Shown one piece after another: positions 50,978-60,516 of a DNA stretch of 64,000 nucleotides. The first letter of the stretch is position 1; the number at the start of each line of letters is the position of its first letter. Under the pieces are notes generated by a model. The model was not told the origin of the DNA. It did no database searches and worked only from the letters and a program-made list of their open reading frames with translations. Origin of the DNA: Cedecea colo (GTDB lineage Bacteria > Pseudomonadota > Gammaproteobacteria > Enterobacterales > Enterobacteriaceae); the NCBI RefSeq assembly GCF_011808225.1, contig NZ_SOYS01000002.1, positions 124,001 to 188,000 of the forward strand, given 5' to 3'. The position numbers and the translations under genes were made by a program.

Positions 50978-52258
50978 TTAGTGTTTGGCTGGTTCAACCG
51001 GAACGGCGTCCAGGGCCGGGGAAAAGGATCGCGACTCGTCGCGTTTCGACTGGCAGCGCGAAAGCGTGAAGGCGGAAATAAGGGTAAAAACCAGCGCACA
51101 ACAGCCCATTATCAGATAGGTGTGCTCGAAACCGATTTTGTCGTACAGGTAGCCTGCCGGAGGGGCCACCACAATGGAGCCGACATAAATCATTGCCTGA
51201 TAGCCAAGCAGATACATGGTGGCGTTGATTTTCTTGTGGAAATGTTCGGCGATGTATTTGAAGACCGAAATCAGCAGCAGCGCTATTTCGATGCCGTATA
51301 GCGGCTTAATGAGGGAGATGATCACCGGATCGGTCGTCAGCCCTGACGCAATCAGACGTGCGCCCACCACGCATCCGCACAGCAGCAGCCCGCGTTTTGC
51401 GCCGTAGTGGTTAACCAGCAGCGGGATAAACATCATCATCACGAACTCGGTGCCGGACTGCACGGTGCTCAGGTAGCCGTACCAGGCGTTGCCCTGCTCT
51501 TTGGTAGCAAAAAACGAAACGAAGTAACGCGGGAACTGCTGCTCGGCGACGAACATCATCCACGCCACGCCCGCGACATACAGGCTGAACATCCAGAACT
51601 TGCGGTTTTTCAGCAGTGTCAGCACGTCGGCAAAGACGATTTTGTTCGCTGAAATAACGTTGTTATTGCGCAGCTGCTCCTCGCCAATTTTCAGGCTGAT
51701 AAGTACCAGCAGCATCAGCACGGAAGTTGTGCTGCTGACGAGGAAGTTAGCCAGCGGCGTGAAATTAAACAGCAAACCGGAAACCGAAGCGGCCATCGCC
51801 CAGCCAAGCGATCCCCACATGCGAATGCGGCCAAACTCCAGCCCGTACAGGCGGCTGAAACGGTCGGCGTAGGATTCGGACGCGGCAACGCCTGCGTACC
51901 AGCCAAGGCTGAGATAAAGCGCCCCGATGATTATTCCTGCCGTGGTGTGGCTTAGCAGCAGCGGTTGATAGACGGTGACGAAAAAGGGGGCCATCAGCGC
52001 CGATACGATGCAGACAAAATAGAGCAGCCACTTGCTCATGCCTGTCTTGTCCATGATGTAGCCATAAACCGGTTTTAAGATAACGGCGAACACGCCGTTG
52101 ATGGCAAAAACGCTGCCGATAGTAATGCTGTCCAGGCCCACCTTCTGGCTAAGCCACAGGGCGTAAAGCCCAAAGCTTGATGACCAGGTAAAGAAGTAGA
52201 GGAAAATGAAACTGCTCATTTTTATCTGCGCGCTGCGCACGGGCGTTGAGGTCGTCAT
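50978..52258 (-). CDS. OHS-family oligosaccharide:H+ symporter (LacY-like MFS)
   Basis: 426 residues from MTTSTPVRSAQIKMSSF (52258). Twelve membrane segments with the LacY/RafB/CscB pattern (FFTWSSSFGLYALWLSQ, FGRIRMWGSLGWA, KPLYGIEIALLLISVFKYI). It imports a disaccharide or small oligosaccharide with protons. The start overlaps the DUF2264 stop by four bases, and the GH88 gene begins 13 bases after its stop, so the cargo is probably the GH88 substrate. Confidence 0.87.
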   Translation of the reverse strand: MTTSTPVRSAQIKMSSFIFLYFFTWSSSFGLYALWLSQKVGLDSITIGSVFAINGVFAVILKPVYGYIMDKTGMSKWLLYFVCIVSALMAPFFVTVYQPLLLSHTTAGIIIGALYLSLGWYAGVAASESYADRFSRLYGLEFGRIRMWGSLGWAMAASVSGLLFNFTPLANFLVSSTTSVLMLLVLISLKIGEEQLRNNNVISANKIVFADVLTLLKNRKFWMFSLYVAGVAWMMFVAEQQFPRYFVSFFATKEQGNAWYGYLSTVQSGTEFVMMMFIPLLVNHYGAKRGLLLCGCVVGARLIASGLTTDPVIISLIKPLYGIEIALLLISVFKYIAEHFHKKINATMYLLGYQAMIYVGSIVVAPPAGYLYDKIGFEHTYLIMGCCALVFTLISAFTLSRCQSKRDESRSFSPALDAVPVEPAKH

Positions 52259-54099
52259 ACGGATATCTCCGGCAAGTCTGTCAGGGTCAGACATTTTTGA
52301 TGGTGAGCCGTCACGAGGCGTACAACGTCATCGCGGATGATGGCCTGCGGGCAAAGCCGTGCGTTGAAATCTGCCGGGTTCCCCGCCCAGACCGCGCTTA
52401 TCAGCAAACTTTTCCCTGCCGTCAGCTCTCCGCACAGCAGCGGAACGGCTGCACGTTCGGCAAACAAAAGGTTGCTGTTTGGCGGCGTTAAGATCCGTTC
52501 GCCGTGACGGGGAACGGGGCTAAGGCAGAAAATGGCGCTGATATCCGTTGAAGTGGTGAGCTGGCAGCAGGCCTGCCCGGCTGCAGCCAACGGCTGCGGA
52601 CGGTTCGGTACGCTAAAGCCGCCCTCCGCCGTATCAAGATTTCGCGCTGAACTGATGTGATGCACACGCACCTGCCAGTCGCCAAGCGGCAGCAGCCAGG
52701 TAGCGATAGTCACGTCATGCCAGGGCTGCCAGCGGCTGTAAATCATGCCGTCCGCCGTGCTGACGGAGGTGCAGTCACGCCGCCCGCGCCAGTAGTTATC
52801 CTTTTCGGACAGCAGCAGCATTGAATCCGCCGCGGCATGCGCCAGCCCGTAACGGCCACGCTCGACGGTAAATCCGTAGCGGGATGAATAGGCAAACTTG
52901 CAGTATTTGGCTTCGGTGTTAACGAAGTTATTCAGCTCAAGCTGGCCGGAGGTGAGCATCCATAAATGATCGTTTTGATGGACCAGAATCTGATCGGCCT
53001 GCGGAATACTGTGCTGGGCAGCAAGCTCCGGCAGCGGTAACTCCTGCGCCTGCCAGAAGGCGTCGTCCTCGCCCAGGGCCAGCACCAGCATGGTTTTCAA
53101 TCCCCAGTAAGGAGAACCCGGCGCGTTGTAATCCTCGGCCATAATCAGGTTCGGATAGCTGTACCCCACGCTTAATACGCCATCCCTGTCGAACGGCTGC
53201 TGCTGCATCCACCAGCGTAAATGCCGCAGCACAATGCCCTTGATAACGCCCGGCGAATAAATTTCTAAGCCTGCAAAAGCCGCGGCGCTCCAGAATGCGG
53301 CCTGGGCAAAGCGGTAGGTCAGGCTACGGCCAAACGGAATGGCAGCACCGTTCCGGGCGAAGAAGTGGATAAAGTCGGCGGCGAACAGCGTTGCACGGCG
53401 CCGTAACTCAGCGCTGCGCTGCGGATCAATTTCCGCCATCAGCTTCGCGTAAATCAATCCGTAGAAGTGAAAGCCCATGGAGATGTAGTAATCACGCGGG
53501 CGACCCGGCCCGTCGGAATACCAGCCTGCGCCAAGATAATAATGTTCCATGGCGGCAAAATGCTTTTCCAGCGCCTGCGGATTAGTCTCCATTCCTGCCA
53601 GTCCGAAGCCAACCTGCACCAGAATCGGGAAGAAGTGCCAGTTGTTGTCCGGGATAGCCTGGTCTTCGCTCTGTTTTAGCCAGCGCCAGAGATTGGTTTT
53701 TTCCTGCTCGTTGAAATGCGCCAGCACCGTCTCGTGAGCCAGCGCCAGCAGCAGGCCATAGGCGGTCATTTCCACAATGCGCTGATCGTACGGGGCAACT
53801 TCTCCCCAGTAATCCGCATGCTGCGGATTGGTGCCGTTTTTTATGGCCTGGAGATAGAAGGAAAACTGTTCCGGTTCACTTCCCCCGGCGAGTAAAGGCG
53901 TGACGCCCCACAGCAGCCGCGAAAACGTTTCCATATTCGCCACCCGCTGTCCGTAATGCGCCGTAAAATTAGCGAGGTCCACACGGCTGGTATCTTTTTT
54001 AAAAAATGGCGTTACGGCATTGAGTAATTCATTAACCAGCTGTCGGATATCATTTCGGGATTGCAGAGGGCTGGTCAGCGTGATGTTTTCAGGTTGCAA
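52255..54099 (-). CDS. DUF2264 protein, likely glycoside-active enzyme
   Basis: 614 residues, no signal peptide. The first ~380 residues form the DUF2264 domain (helical, barrel-like; motifs ETFSRLLWGVTPLLAGG, NNWHFFPILVQVG, GWYSDGPGRPRDYY, YWGLKTMLVLALGEDD). The rest is beta-rich. DUF2264 proteins are tied to glycoside hydrolase families acting on uronides (I recall a link with GH154 beta-glucuronidase activity, not checked). First gene of the operon, with a CRP-like site upstream and a divergent AraC-type regulator. Confidence 0.8.
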   Translation of the reverse strand: MQPENITLTSPLQSRNDIRQLVNELLNAVTPFFKKDTSRVDLANFTAHYGQRVANMETFSRLLWGVTPLLAGGSEPEQFSFYLQAIKNGTNPQHADYWGEVAPYDQRIVEMTAYGLLLALAHETVLAHFNEQEKTNLWRWLKQSEDQAIPDNNWHFFPILVQVGFGLAGMETNPQALEKHFAAMEHYYLGAGWYSDGPGRPRDYYISMGFHFYGLIYAKLMAEIDPQRSAELRRRATLFAADFIHFFARNGAAIPFGRSLTYRFAQAAFWSAAAFAGLEIYSPGVIKGIVLRHLRWWMQQQPFDRDGVLSVGYSYPNLIMAEDYNAPGSPYWGLKTMLVLALGEDDAFWQAQELPLPELAAQHSIPQADQILVHQNDHLWMLTSGQLELNNFVNTEAKYCKFAYSSRYGFTVERGRYGLAHAAADSMLLLSEKDNYWRGRRDCTSVSTADGMIYSRWQPWHDVTIATWLLPLGDWQVRVHHISSARNLDTAEGGFSVPNRPQPLAAAGQACCQLTTSTDISAIFCLSPVPRHGERILTPPNSNLLFAERAAVPLLCGELTAGKSLLISAVWAGNPADFNARLCPQAIIRDDVVRLVTAHHQKCLTLTDLPEISV

Positions 54100-54207
54100 G
54101 GTGTCCTCCCGTCAATAACGAGAATCAGTTAAGTTATTGTTATTTGGCTCTTCTACAGAGATGTTGTTGACGTCGGGAGAAAGAGTAGTCGCTTTTAAAT
54201 TCTGCGC

Positions 54208-54227
54208 CGAGTGAGCAGGGTCACAAA
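54208..54227. promoter_or_regulatory. CRP site between the DUF2264 operon and its regulator
   Basis: AGTGA-GCAGGG-TCACA at 54210-54225 matches nine of ten CRP consensus bases. It is centred about 119 bases from the DUF2264 start and 109 from the AraC-type start, in the gap shared by both. Confidence 0.7.
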
Positions 54228-54326
54228 ATTAAACCGCCATTTCATTTTTGCTGGAGTTTTTGTTGCGCGACGGTAATAAATTGCAAACCGTGGCGTAAAA
54301 ATTTAAATCTATTGCCCTGAGGAAAA

Positions 54327-55187
54327 ATGAGCGAATCCCAATTGCTTGAGCGAATCACCCTCGACAGCCGGGTTATTTCCTTCCACCGCCTGTGGTCATC
54401 GAGCGCGGCTTACTATCACTGGCACCAGTGTGTTGAGCTGCTTTATATCTCAAAAGGATACGGCATCGTGGTGGTGGATAATCAGCATTACACCGCCCGT
54501 CCCGGCCGCCTGTTCATCTTTCCGCCGTTTCGCCTGCACAAAGTGCACGCTGAAGACAGCGAGAAAAATCATTACCACCGCACCACTATGCATATCGAAC
54601 AATCCGTAGTGGAAGGCGCGCTGAAGGACTTTCCGCGCCAGCAGGCTCAGTTTGCCGCGCTGGCGGCGAGCAACGTTCCCGCGCAGATTTATGATTTAAG
54701 CGAGCGGGCGGAATTTATGGAGACGATTCTCGCCCAGTTCGATACGCTTGCCGTTGGCAGCCGGTCGTCCGCCTGCGAAGTCGCGTTTCTGGTAATGCAG
54801 ATTATGGCTTTTCTGCCCGCTCAACCGCAGCCTCTTATGCCAAAACCACAGACGGCCGCCTCGCGCATTATGGGTTGGGTCGAAGCAAACTACTTCAGGA
54901 AGTTTTCGTTAAACGAGCTGGCCGCTGCGATGGGGCTTTCGCGCAGCTATACCTCGAGAGTGTTCCAGCAGCAGACCGGCGGCAGCATTCACGAATATTT
55001 GCTTACGAGGAGGATAAAACGCAGTTGCGATCTGTTGCGCACTACGGCAAAAAGCATCGATGAAATTGCCCTGGCGGTAGGATTCAGCGAAGTAACGTAT
55101 TTTATTACCTGTTTTAAAAAGATGATGAGCCAGACGCCGTTGCAATACAGGAAGGCGAGCCGCCAGCGTTTTCCTTTTCATATCTAA
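54327..55187 (+). CDS. AraC-family transcriptional regulator of the GH88 operon
   Basis: 286 residues. The N-terminal cupin-type ligand domain (about 1-150; HQCVELLYISKGYG, PGRLFIFPPFRLHKVHAED) is followed by two helix-turn-helix motifs (LNELAAAMGLSRSYTSRVFQQ and IDEIALAVGFSEVTYFITCFKK). Being divergent from the DUF2264-OHS-GH88-DJ1-cupin operon, it most likely activates it in response to an imported sugar or its breakdown product. Inducer unknown. It has no close resemblance to arabinose AraC. Confidence 0.88.
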   Translation: MSESQLLERITLDSRVISFHRLWSSSAAYYHWHQCVELLYISKGYGIVVVDNQHYTARPGRLFIFPPFRLHKVHAEDSEKNHYHRTTMHIEQSVVEGALKDFPRQQAQFAALAASNVPAQIYDLSERAEFMETILAQFDTLAVGSRSSACEVAFLVMQIMAFLPAQPQPLMPKPQTAASRIMGWVEANYFRKFSLNELAAAMGLSRSYTSRVFQQQTGGSIHEYLLTRRIKRSCDLLRTTAKSIDEIALAVGFSEVTYFITCFKKMMSQTPLQYRKASRQRFPFHI

Positions 55188-55518
55188 GCGGGCCGGTTAA
55201 TTATTAGCAGCGTTAAATGAGGATTTACGAAGAGAGGATTTTATCCGGCTCACGCCCTGCCTGATGCGGCTGCTGCCCTGATAAAGGGAGCATCCCGGAC
55301 TTTAACCAGTACCGGTCGATACTTCCGGGAATCGCTCAGGTTAAAAACAAAATATTTGCGACGGTCGTGCTATTCCTCTCCTGAGCCCTATCGTTCCCTC
55401 AGCCGAACAGCAAAAAGCCACGCATCATCGCGCTTTTCTTGACGCGCTTGCCCGCGCTGTAAATCCGAAGTGACGGACGCAGGAACCCGGCATGCCGGGT
55501 TCCGCAGACGCGGGTAAA
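55188..55518. other. 331-base gap between the AraC-type regulator and ndh
   Basis: Convergent gene ends. A perfect 22-base palindrome lies at 55482-55503 beside ndh. The remainder shows no gene. This is where the E. coli-type order breaks: araFGH and the GH88 locus on one side, ndh on the other. Confidence 0.6.
55482..55503 (-). terminator. Terminator-like palindrome after ndh
   Basis: A perfect 22-base palindrome (GGAACCCGGCA and its complement) ends 16 bases after the ndh stop. There is no T tract on the minus strand, so it may act weakly or only protect the mRNA end. Confidence 0.45.
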
Positions 55519-56823
55519 TCAGTGCAGCTTCAGGCGCGGTCGTATTACGCGGTTGATACTGCCGACCAGCATCATCAGGCCGGTTTTGAAATAGCCGTGC
55601 AGCGCGACCTGGTGCATGCGGTACAAAGAGATATAGACAAAGCGAGCCATACGCCCTTCTACCATCATTGAGCCGCGCATCAGGTTACCCATCAGGCTGC
55701 CGACGGTAGAGAATCTGGACAGGGAAACCAGCGAGCCGTGATCCTTATAAACGTACGGCTTCAGCGGCTTGTCTTTTATCTGCGCAAGGATGTTTGCCAG
55801 CGCGAGCGAGGCCATCTGATGCGCAGCCTGCGCGCGCGGAGGCACGAAGCCGCCTTCCGGGCGAGCGCAGGAAGCGCAGTCCCCAATCGCGTAAATATCT
55901 GGATCGCGAGTGGTTTGCAGGGTTGGTTCCGTTACCAGCTGGTTGATACGGTTGGTTTCAAGCCCGCCGATATCCTTCATAAAGTCTGGCGCTTTGATAC
56001 CCGCAGCCCAGACCATCAGATCTGCCGCGATATACTCGCCATCTTTGGTGTTCAGACCACCCGCGTCAGCGGAGGTGACCATTGTCTGGGTTAATACGCG
56101 TACGCCGAGTTTGGTCAGTTCGTTATGAGCCGCGGCGGAAATACGCGGCGGCAGCGCGGGCAGGATGCGCTCACCCGCTTCTACCAGCGTGACGTTTAAC
56201 GCTTCGTTGGTCAGTCCCTTGTAGCCATAGCTGTGCAGCTGTTTCACCGCGTTATGCAGCTCCGCGGACAGCTCAACGCCGGTTGCACCGCCGCCAACAA
56301 TGGCAATATTAACTTTTCCGCCAACGCCCATATCCGAAGAATACTTCAGGAACAGATTCAGCATTTCAGAATGGAAACGACGCGCCTGATGCGGGTTGTC
56401 GAGGAAAATACAGTTTTCTTTTACGCCCGGCGTGTTGAAGTCATTAGAGGTGCTGCCCAGCGCCATTACCAGAGTGTCGTACGGGATTTTACGTTCCGGT
56501 ACCAGCAGCTCGCCTTTCTCATCACGCAGTGCTGCCAGCGTCAGGGTTTTGGCTTCACGGTTGATATCCATCACCGAACCAAGCTGGAACTGGAAATGGT
56601 GATTACGCGCATGCGCCAGGTAGCTCAGCGCGTCCACGCCTTCATCCAGGGAACCGGTTGCTACTTCGTGCAGCAGAGGTTTCCAGAGATGGCTATGGTT
56701 GCGATCGACCAGGGTAATTTTAGCTTTCTTACCGCGGCCGAGTTTTTTGCCTAACTGCGTAGCCAGTTCAAGTCCACCGGCACCCCCACCTACAACGACG
56801 ATCTTTCTTAATGGCGTAGACAA
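55519..56823 (-). CDS. ndh: Type II NADH dehydrogenase
   Basis: 434 residues, as in E. coli Ndh. It oxidises NADH and reduces quinone at the inner membrane without pumping protons. The FAD-binding [13 protein letters not shown] at the N-terminus, the NADH-binding [19 protein letters not shown] (around 170-190) and the C-terminal membrane-binding amphipathic part ([23 protein letters not shown]) are intact. A consensus FNR site upstream suggests repression without oxygen. Confidence 0.98.
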   Translation of the reverse strand: MSTPLRKIVVVGGGAGGLELATQLGKKLGRGKKAKITLVDRNHSHLWKPLLHEVATGSLDEGVDALSYLAHARNHHFQFQLGSVMDINREAKTLTLAALRDEKGELLVPERKIPYDTLVMALGSTSNDFNTPGVKENCIFLDNPHQARRFHSEMLNLFLKYSSDMGVGGKVNIAIVGGGATGVELSAELHNAVKQLHSYGYKGLTNEALNVTLVEAGERILPALPPRISAAAHNELTKLGVRVLTQTMVTSADAGGLNTKDGEYIAADLMVWAAGIKAPDFMKDIGGLETNRINQLVTEPTLQTTRDPDIYAIGDCASCARPEGGFVPPRAQAAHQMASLALANILAQIKDKPLKPYVYKDHGSLVSLSRFSTVGSLMGNLMRGSMMVEGRMARFVYISLYRMHQVALHGYFKTGLMMLVGSINRVIRPRLKLH

Positions 56824-56958
56824 AGTGTCCCCCTTAAAATATTAACCAATTGTTAACTAATGGTTATAAAAATAGCCTTTAATTAACAACAGGTTGCGCA
56901 CGATATCGCATCAATACGATTAAAGAATAGCATGAAGGGTGCATTGGTCATACCAAAA

Positions 56959-56972
56959 TTGATATACATCAA
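56959..56972. promoter_or_regulatory. FNR box upstream of ndh
   Basis: TTGAT-ATAC-ATCAA is an exact match to the FNR consensus TTGAT-N4-ATCAA, about 140 bases upstream of the ndh start. E. coli ndh is also repressed by FNR. Confidence 0.85.
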
Positions 56973-56998
56973 TTTTTAACGCTGGAAAGATAAACAAA

Positions 56999-57022
56999 AC
57001 GGGCCAGCAAGCGCTGACCCGT
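56999..57022 (-). terminator. Terminator of ycfP
   Basis: On the minus strand ACGGGTCAGC-GCTT-GCTGGCCCGT followed by TTTTGTTT, 26 bases after the ycfP stop. Confidence 0.8.
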
Positions 57023-57048
57023 AAATTTTTAAGCCGATTACCAGGATG

Positions 57049-57591
57049 TTATCCCAGCGTTTTAAAGGCCTTAATACGTTGAAGATGCGGGGAAATATTT
57101 TTAAATTTGTGGGTCTGCTCATCGTCCCAGATGGTTTCATAGTAATGGTGCAGCGCCTCAGCCGAACGTTGGCTGTTCAGCGCCTCGTCGTGACGCGACA
57201 GGATGACCAGGCAGCGATCGCGGTTTTTCTCACGGAAATTCTGCACGCATTTGGTGGAGATATCCGAATACTCTTCCGGACGGTCGATTTTCCCTTCCAT
57301 ATTTTCCTGCGGGAACAGGTTTGGATTAAAGGCGACCTGACGGATATCACACAAAAAACCGATACGTTCAGCCCAGTATCCGCCCAGGCCCACGCCGCAA
57401 ATCAACGGACGCTCGTCATCGCTTAGCTGCAGCATTTTGTCCACCTCTTTGAGCAGGTGTTGCATGTCATGCTTCGGATGCCGCGTGCTGTAGCTGATAA
57501 GCCGCACGTCCGGGTCGATAAACTGAAGCTGCAGCACTTTTTCATGGTTACCGGGACTGTTGGAGTCAAAACCGTGTAAATAGATAATCAT
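57049..57591 (-). CDS. ycfP: UPF0227 alpha/beta-hydrolase-like protein YcfP
   Basis: 180 residues. It begins [14 protein letters not shown], like an alpha/beta hydrolase, but the nucleophile elbow reads [11 protein letters not shown], with no Ser at the usual place, so esterase activity is doubtful. Function unknown. Last gene after hinT-ycfL-lpoB-thiK-nagZ; a terminator lies between nagZ and ycfP, so it may be only partly co-transcribed. Confidence 0.92.
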   Translation of the reverse strand: MIIYLHGFDSNSPGNHEKVLQLQFIDPDVRLISYSTRHPKHDMQHLLKEVDKMLQLSDDERPLICGVGLGGYWAERIGFLCDIRQVAFNPNLFPQENMEGKIDRPEEYSDISTKCVQNFREKNRDRCLVILSRHDEALNSQRSAEALHHYYETIWDDEQTHKFKNISPHLQRIKAFKTLG

Positions 57592-57604
57592 TGCATCCTC
57601 ACCG

Positions 57605-57629
57605 CAAAAACAGGCCTTCTTCAGGCCTG
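57605..57629 (-). terminator. Terminator between nagZ and ycfP
   Basis: On the minus strand CAGGCCT-GAAGA-AGGCCTG is followed by five T residues. It lies in the 42-base gap after nagZ. Confidence 0.75.
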
Positions 57630-57633
57630 AGGA

Positions 57634-58659
57634 TTAAAGACCCGCCTTGTGGGCCTGCCACTGCTCATGCAGCGCTTCAAGCTGCTGGTTAGCCTGCTTC
57701 CAGCGCGCAGAAGAGATCAGTTCCTGACGGGTAAATGAACCTTTATGATACAAACCTGTTATACGGTCTGCTTTGACCGGCGACAGATTATCCAGCACGC
57801 TCACGGCACCTTTACGATTATTGCAGACCAGGATCATATCGCAACCCGCATCCAGCGACGCCTGGCCTCGCTCGGCATAACTGCCCATAATTGCCGCGCC
57901 TTCCATAGATAAATCGTCAGAGAAGATCACGCCTTCAAAGCCCAGCTCACCGCGCAACACGGTCTTTAGCCAGTGCGCGGAACCGCTCGCCGGGCGAGAG
58001 TCAACGTCAGTGTAGATCACATGTGCCGGCATGATGGCGTCAAGTTTGTTATCGGAAATCAGCGTACGGAAAATTTGCATATCGTGCTGGCGAATAACGG
58101 CTTCTGCACGATCGTCACGCGGAGTTTCTTTATGGGAGTCCGCCGTGACCGCACCGTGTCCCGGGAAATGTTTACCGGTCGTTTTCATTCCTGCGGCGTG
58201 CATGCCGTCGATAAAGCGGGTCGCCATTGCCAGCGCTTTGGTGGGATCTTCATGATAAGAACGTTCGCCAATCGCCGCGCTGATATGGCCGATATCCAGC
58301 ACCGGCGCAAAGCTGATATCGATATCCATGGCGATCGTTTCGCTGGCCATCAACCAGCCTGCGTCCTGCGCCAGCTCGCCGCCTTTCTCGAGGCCATAAA
58401 TAGTGGCAAAGGACTGCGCTGCCGGGAGGCGGGTAAATCCTTCACGGAAGCGTTGCACACGTCCGCCTTCCTGATCTACGGCGACCACGAGACGGTTGCG
58501 CGATGCTGCACGGATCTGGCGAACCAGCTCGCGTAGCTGTTCGGGATCGTGATAGTTGCGGGTAAAGAGTATCAGTCCGCCCACCAGCGGGTGCTGTAGA
58601 ATTTCACGCTCTTCGGCATCCAGCTCAAAGCCTGCCACATCCAACATTACCGGGCCCAC
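57634..58659 (-). CDS. nagZ: Beta-N-acetylglucosaminidase NagZ
   Basis: 341 residues from a GTG start ([10 protein letters not shown]), as in E. coli; family GH3. It removes GlcNAc from anhydro-muropeptides during peptidoglycan recycling, and its products influence AmpC beta-lactamase induction. [18 protein letters not shown] carries the catalytic His on its mobile loop, and [12 protein letters not shown] the nucleophile Asp. Twelve bases after thiK. Confidence 0.98.
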   Translation of the reverse strand: MGPVMLDVAGFELDAEEREILQHPLVGGLILFTRNYHDPEQLRELVRQIRAASRNRLVVAVDQEGGRVQRFREGFTRLPAAQSFATIYGLEKGGELAQDAGWLMASETIAMDIDISFAPVLDIGHISAAIGERSYHEDPTKALAMATRFIDGMHAAGMKTTGKHFPGHGAVTADSHKETPRDDRAEAVIRQHDMQIFRTLISDNKLDAIMPAHVIYTDVDSRPASGSAHWLKTVLRGELGFEGVIFSDDLSMEGAAIMGSYAERGQASLDAGCDMILVCNNRKGAVSVLDNLSPVKADRITGLYHKGSFTRQELISSARWKQANQQLEALHEQWQAHKAGL

Positions 58660-58671
58660 ATCTACCTCTCT

Positions 58672-59505
58672 TTATTGGTTCGTCGCCCGCAGCAGGCTCC
58701 AGGCCTCGTCTGCCAGCGTTAAAAATGTTCTGTCCTGCGTTTGCCGCCAGCGGCATTCGTACCACGAAGCCATCAGCATCATAACCCATGGCCGCCAGCG
58801 GGCGACCTGACGATGCAGCGTTTCCGGGTCAATATTGCTTAAACTTGCGTAGGCGCGCAGCAGCGCTTCGCCATTAATATTATTTGCAGCAATGGCCGCC
58901 GCCAGCTCCAGCGCGATGTCTCCGTCCCCGGCATATTCCCAGTCGATAAGTCTGATTGTATTTTGCTGGTAAACAAGATTACCGGCGTGAACATCCATAT
59001 GCACAGGCGCAAGCCGCAGGGGCTTTGGTTCGCCGCTGTGCTTCATACTTTTTAACCGCCGTAGCCAGTAAGGCGTTCGTCGCGCCGGTGACGCATTTTG
59101 CCAGTAATATTCAAGCAGCGGTAACAAACAGATGCGCCAGCCAAAGCAATGCTGACGATGTAACTGATATAACAGAGAACTGAGCGCGCGCGCAGGAGCC
59201 GGTTCTGATTTCACCTCTCCCGCAAGCCACTCAACGATCAGCCAGCCATCCGCAAGGCAAACCGGCTTTGGGCCAATACCTGCGGGCAGGCGCTTCAGGG
59301 CGCGATACTGGCGTTTTAACGAGACGCCAGGCATGGGCGATAGCACCGGGTGCCGGGCAATATATTGCCGTTCGCCGATGTTGCAATGCACACTGCCGCC
59401 GCTCAATCCTTCAAGGGCAGAAAAGCAACCGGCGGCCTGAGCCGCCGGAAGATAGTGCGTAATCACTTTCTGTAGTGAAGCGTTATGGCGTTTGCTGTAC
59501 GGCAC
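58672..59505 (-). CDS. thiK: Thiamine kinase ThiK
   Basis: 277 residues from a GTG start that overlaps the end of lpoB by 23 bases, as in E. coli. Aminoglycoside-phosphotransferase-like fold: the Brenner-type motif HMDVHAGNLV (about 168-177) and the metal-binding LIDWEYAGDGDIALELA follow. It phosphorylates salvaged thiamine. The N-terminal third is more divergent from E. coli than the rest. Confidence 0.93.
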   Translation of the reverse strand: MPYSKRHNASLQKVITHYLPAAQAAGCFSALEGLSGGSVHCNIGERQYIARHPVLSPMPGVSLKRQYRALKRLPAGIGPKPVCLADGWLIVEWLAGEVKSEPAPARALSSLLYQLHRQHCFGWRICLLPLLEYYWQNASPARRTPYWLRRLKSMKHSGEPKPLRLAPVHMDVHAGNLVYQQNTIRLIDWEYAGDGDIALELAAAIAANNINGEALLRAYASLSNIDPETLHRQVARWRPWVMMLMASWYECRWRQTQDRTFLTLADEAWSLLRATNQ

Positions 59506-60127
59506 CGCTACCCGACCAGATAATCTCGCCGGTTTGCACCAGCATCAGCTGCATTTTAACGGTTGGCGAATGGACATTGCCGCTGGCGTTGCTGTAAAGC
59601 ACATACTGCGCGCCTACGTTACGCGCGATACCGATAGCTTTACTGCGCGAACCCAGGCTGTCCTGCGGAGACAAGCCCAGCTGCTGTTTAGCCATTGAAA
59701 GCTGCTGGGCGGATACCAGCGTAAATTTGCTATTGTTAGCAAGCGCGCCACGCAGGGCTTCCGTTGCCTTACTGGTATCAAGCGTTCCGTTAGTGCGGTT
59801 GTTGACGCTATCTACCAGCAGTACGCCACCCGGCGTTACGCCATCTGCCTGCAGCATTTTGCCGACCATAGGCTGCATCGCGCTGCTCCAGTCATAGGTG
59901 CGCACTTTTGGCGTTGCAGGAATGGTTGGCTCCGGCTGGGTAATTGGACCGGGCTGTGTCGGTACGGTTGGTACTGACGGCACCGTTGGCTCAGGCTGTG
60001 CTGGCTGAGCGGTGCCCGGTTTGACTTCTTCGACCGGAGCCGGTTGTTCACCGCCACGGTTAATACAGCCGGACAAAATCATCGCCGCTACGGCGACCGC
60101 CAGATATCGATGGATTCCCCTAATCAA
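59483..60127 (-). CDS. lpoB: Penicillin-binding protein 1B activator lipoprotein LpoB
   Basis: 214 residues from a TTG start with an AAGGGGTG ribosome site; no ATG or GTG gives a signal peptide. The lipobox is LSGC with Cys21 as the lipid-bearing residue. A Pro-rich linker (about 28-72) leads to the globular domain that contacts PBP1B at the outer membrane. The globular part (MQPMVGKML..LLVDSVNNRTNG..QLSMAKQQLGLSPQDSLGSRSKAIG) is nearly E. coli-like. Confidence 0.95.
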   Translation of the reverse strand: MIRGIHRYLAVAVAAMILSGCINRGGEQPAPVEEVKPGTAQPAQPEPTVPSVPTVPTQPGPITQPEPTIPATPKVRTYDWSSAMQPMVGKMLQADGVTPGGVLLVDSVNNRTNGTLDTSKATEALRGALANNSKFTLVSAQQLSMAKQQLGLSPQDSLGSRSKAIGIARNVGAQYVLYSNASGNVHSPTVKMQLMLVQTGEIIWSGSGAVQQTP

Positions 60128-60137
60128 AATTCACCCC

Positions 60138-60515
60138 TTATAAAGAGAGATAAAGACGCACCTTACGTGCATCTGGATAACTGGCCGTTGACGATACCGT
60201 TAATGTGGATTTGGCCGGTATCGTAACCGAGCGTGGTCTTTCGAGCGGATGGATTTCCAGCCCTTTTGCATCGTACCAGTAGAAACGACAGTTAATAGTG
60301 ACCGGCACGCTTCGCTCATTATACAACTTCGCTTCGGAAACGGTGGCGCCATCAACCGATGAAATATCAGGTTTTTCAGCGCTGATCCCTGCGGCCAGCA
60401 CCGATGACTCCATCACCAGCGCCTGTTGTTCATTCACCGGAATGGCAGGACGGGAACCACAGCCAGCCAATAGCGCAACCGCCAGCAGCAATAAGAGAGG
60501 GTTCCGTTTCATCAC
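60138..60515 (-). CDS. ycfL: Lipoprotein YcfL
   Basis: 125 residues with a lipoprotein signal (LLAGC, Cys19). DUF1425 family; function unknown. In E. coli it lies between hinT and lpoB as here. A beta-rich domain (VPVTINCRFYWYDAKGLEI, SVTIPAKSTLTVSSTA) follows the signal. The start is one base after the hinT stop. Confidence 0.93.
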   Translation of the reverse strand: MMKRNPLLLLLAVALLAGCGSRPAIPVNEQQALVMESSVLAAGISAEKPDISSVDGATVSEAKLYNERSVPVTINCRFYWYDAKGLEIHPLERPRSVTIPAKSTLTVSSTASYPDARKVRLYLSL

Positions 60516-60516
60516 A

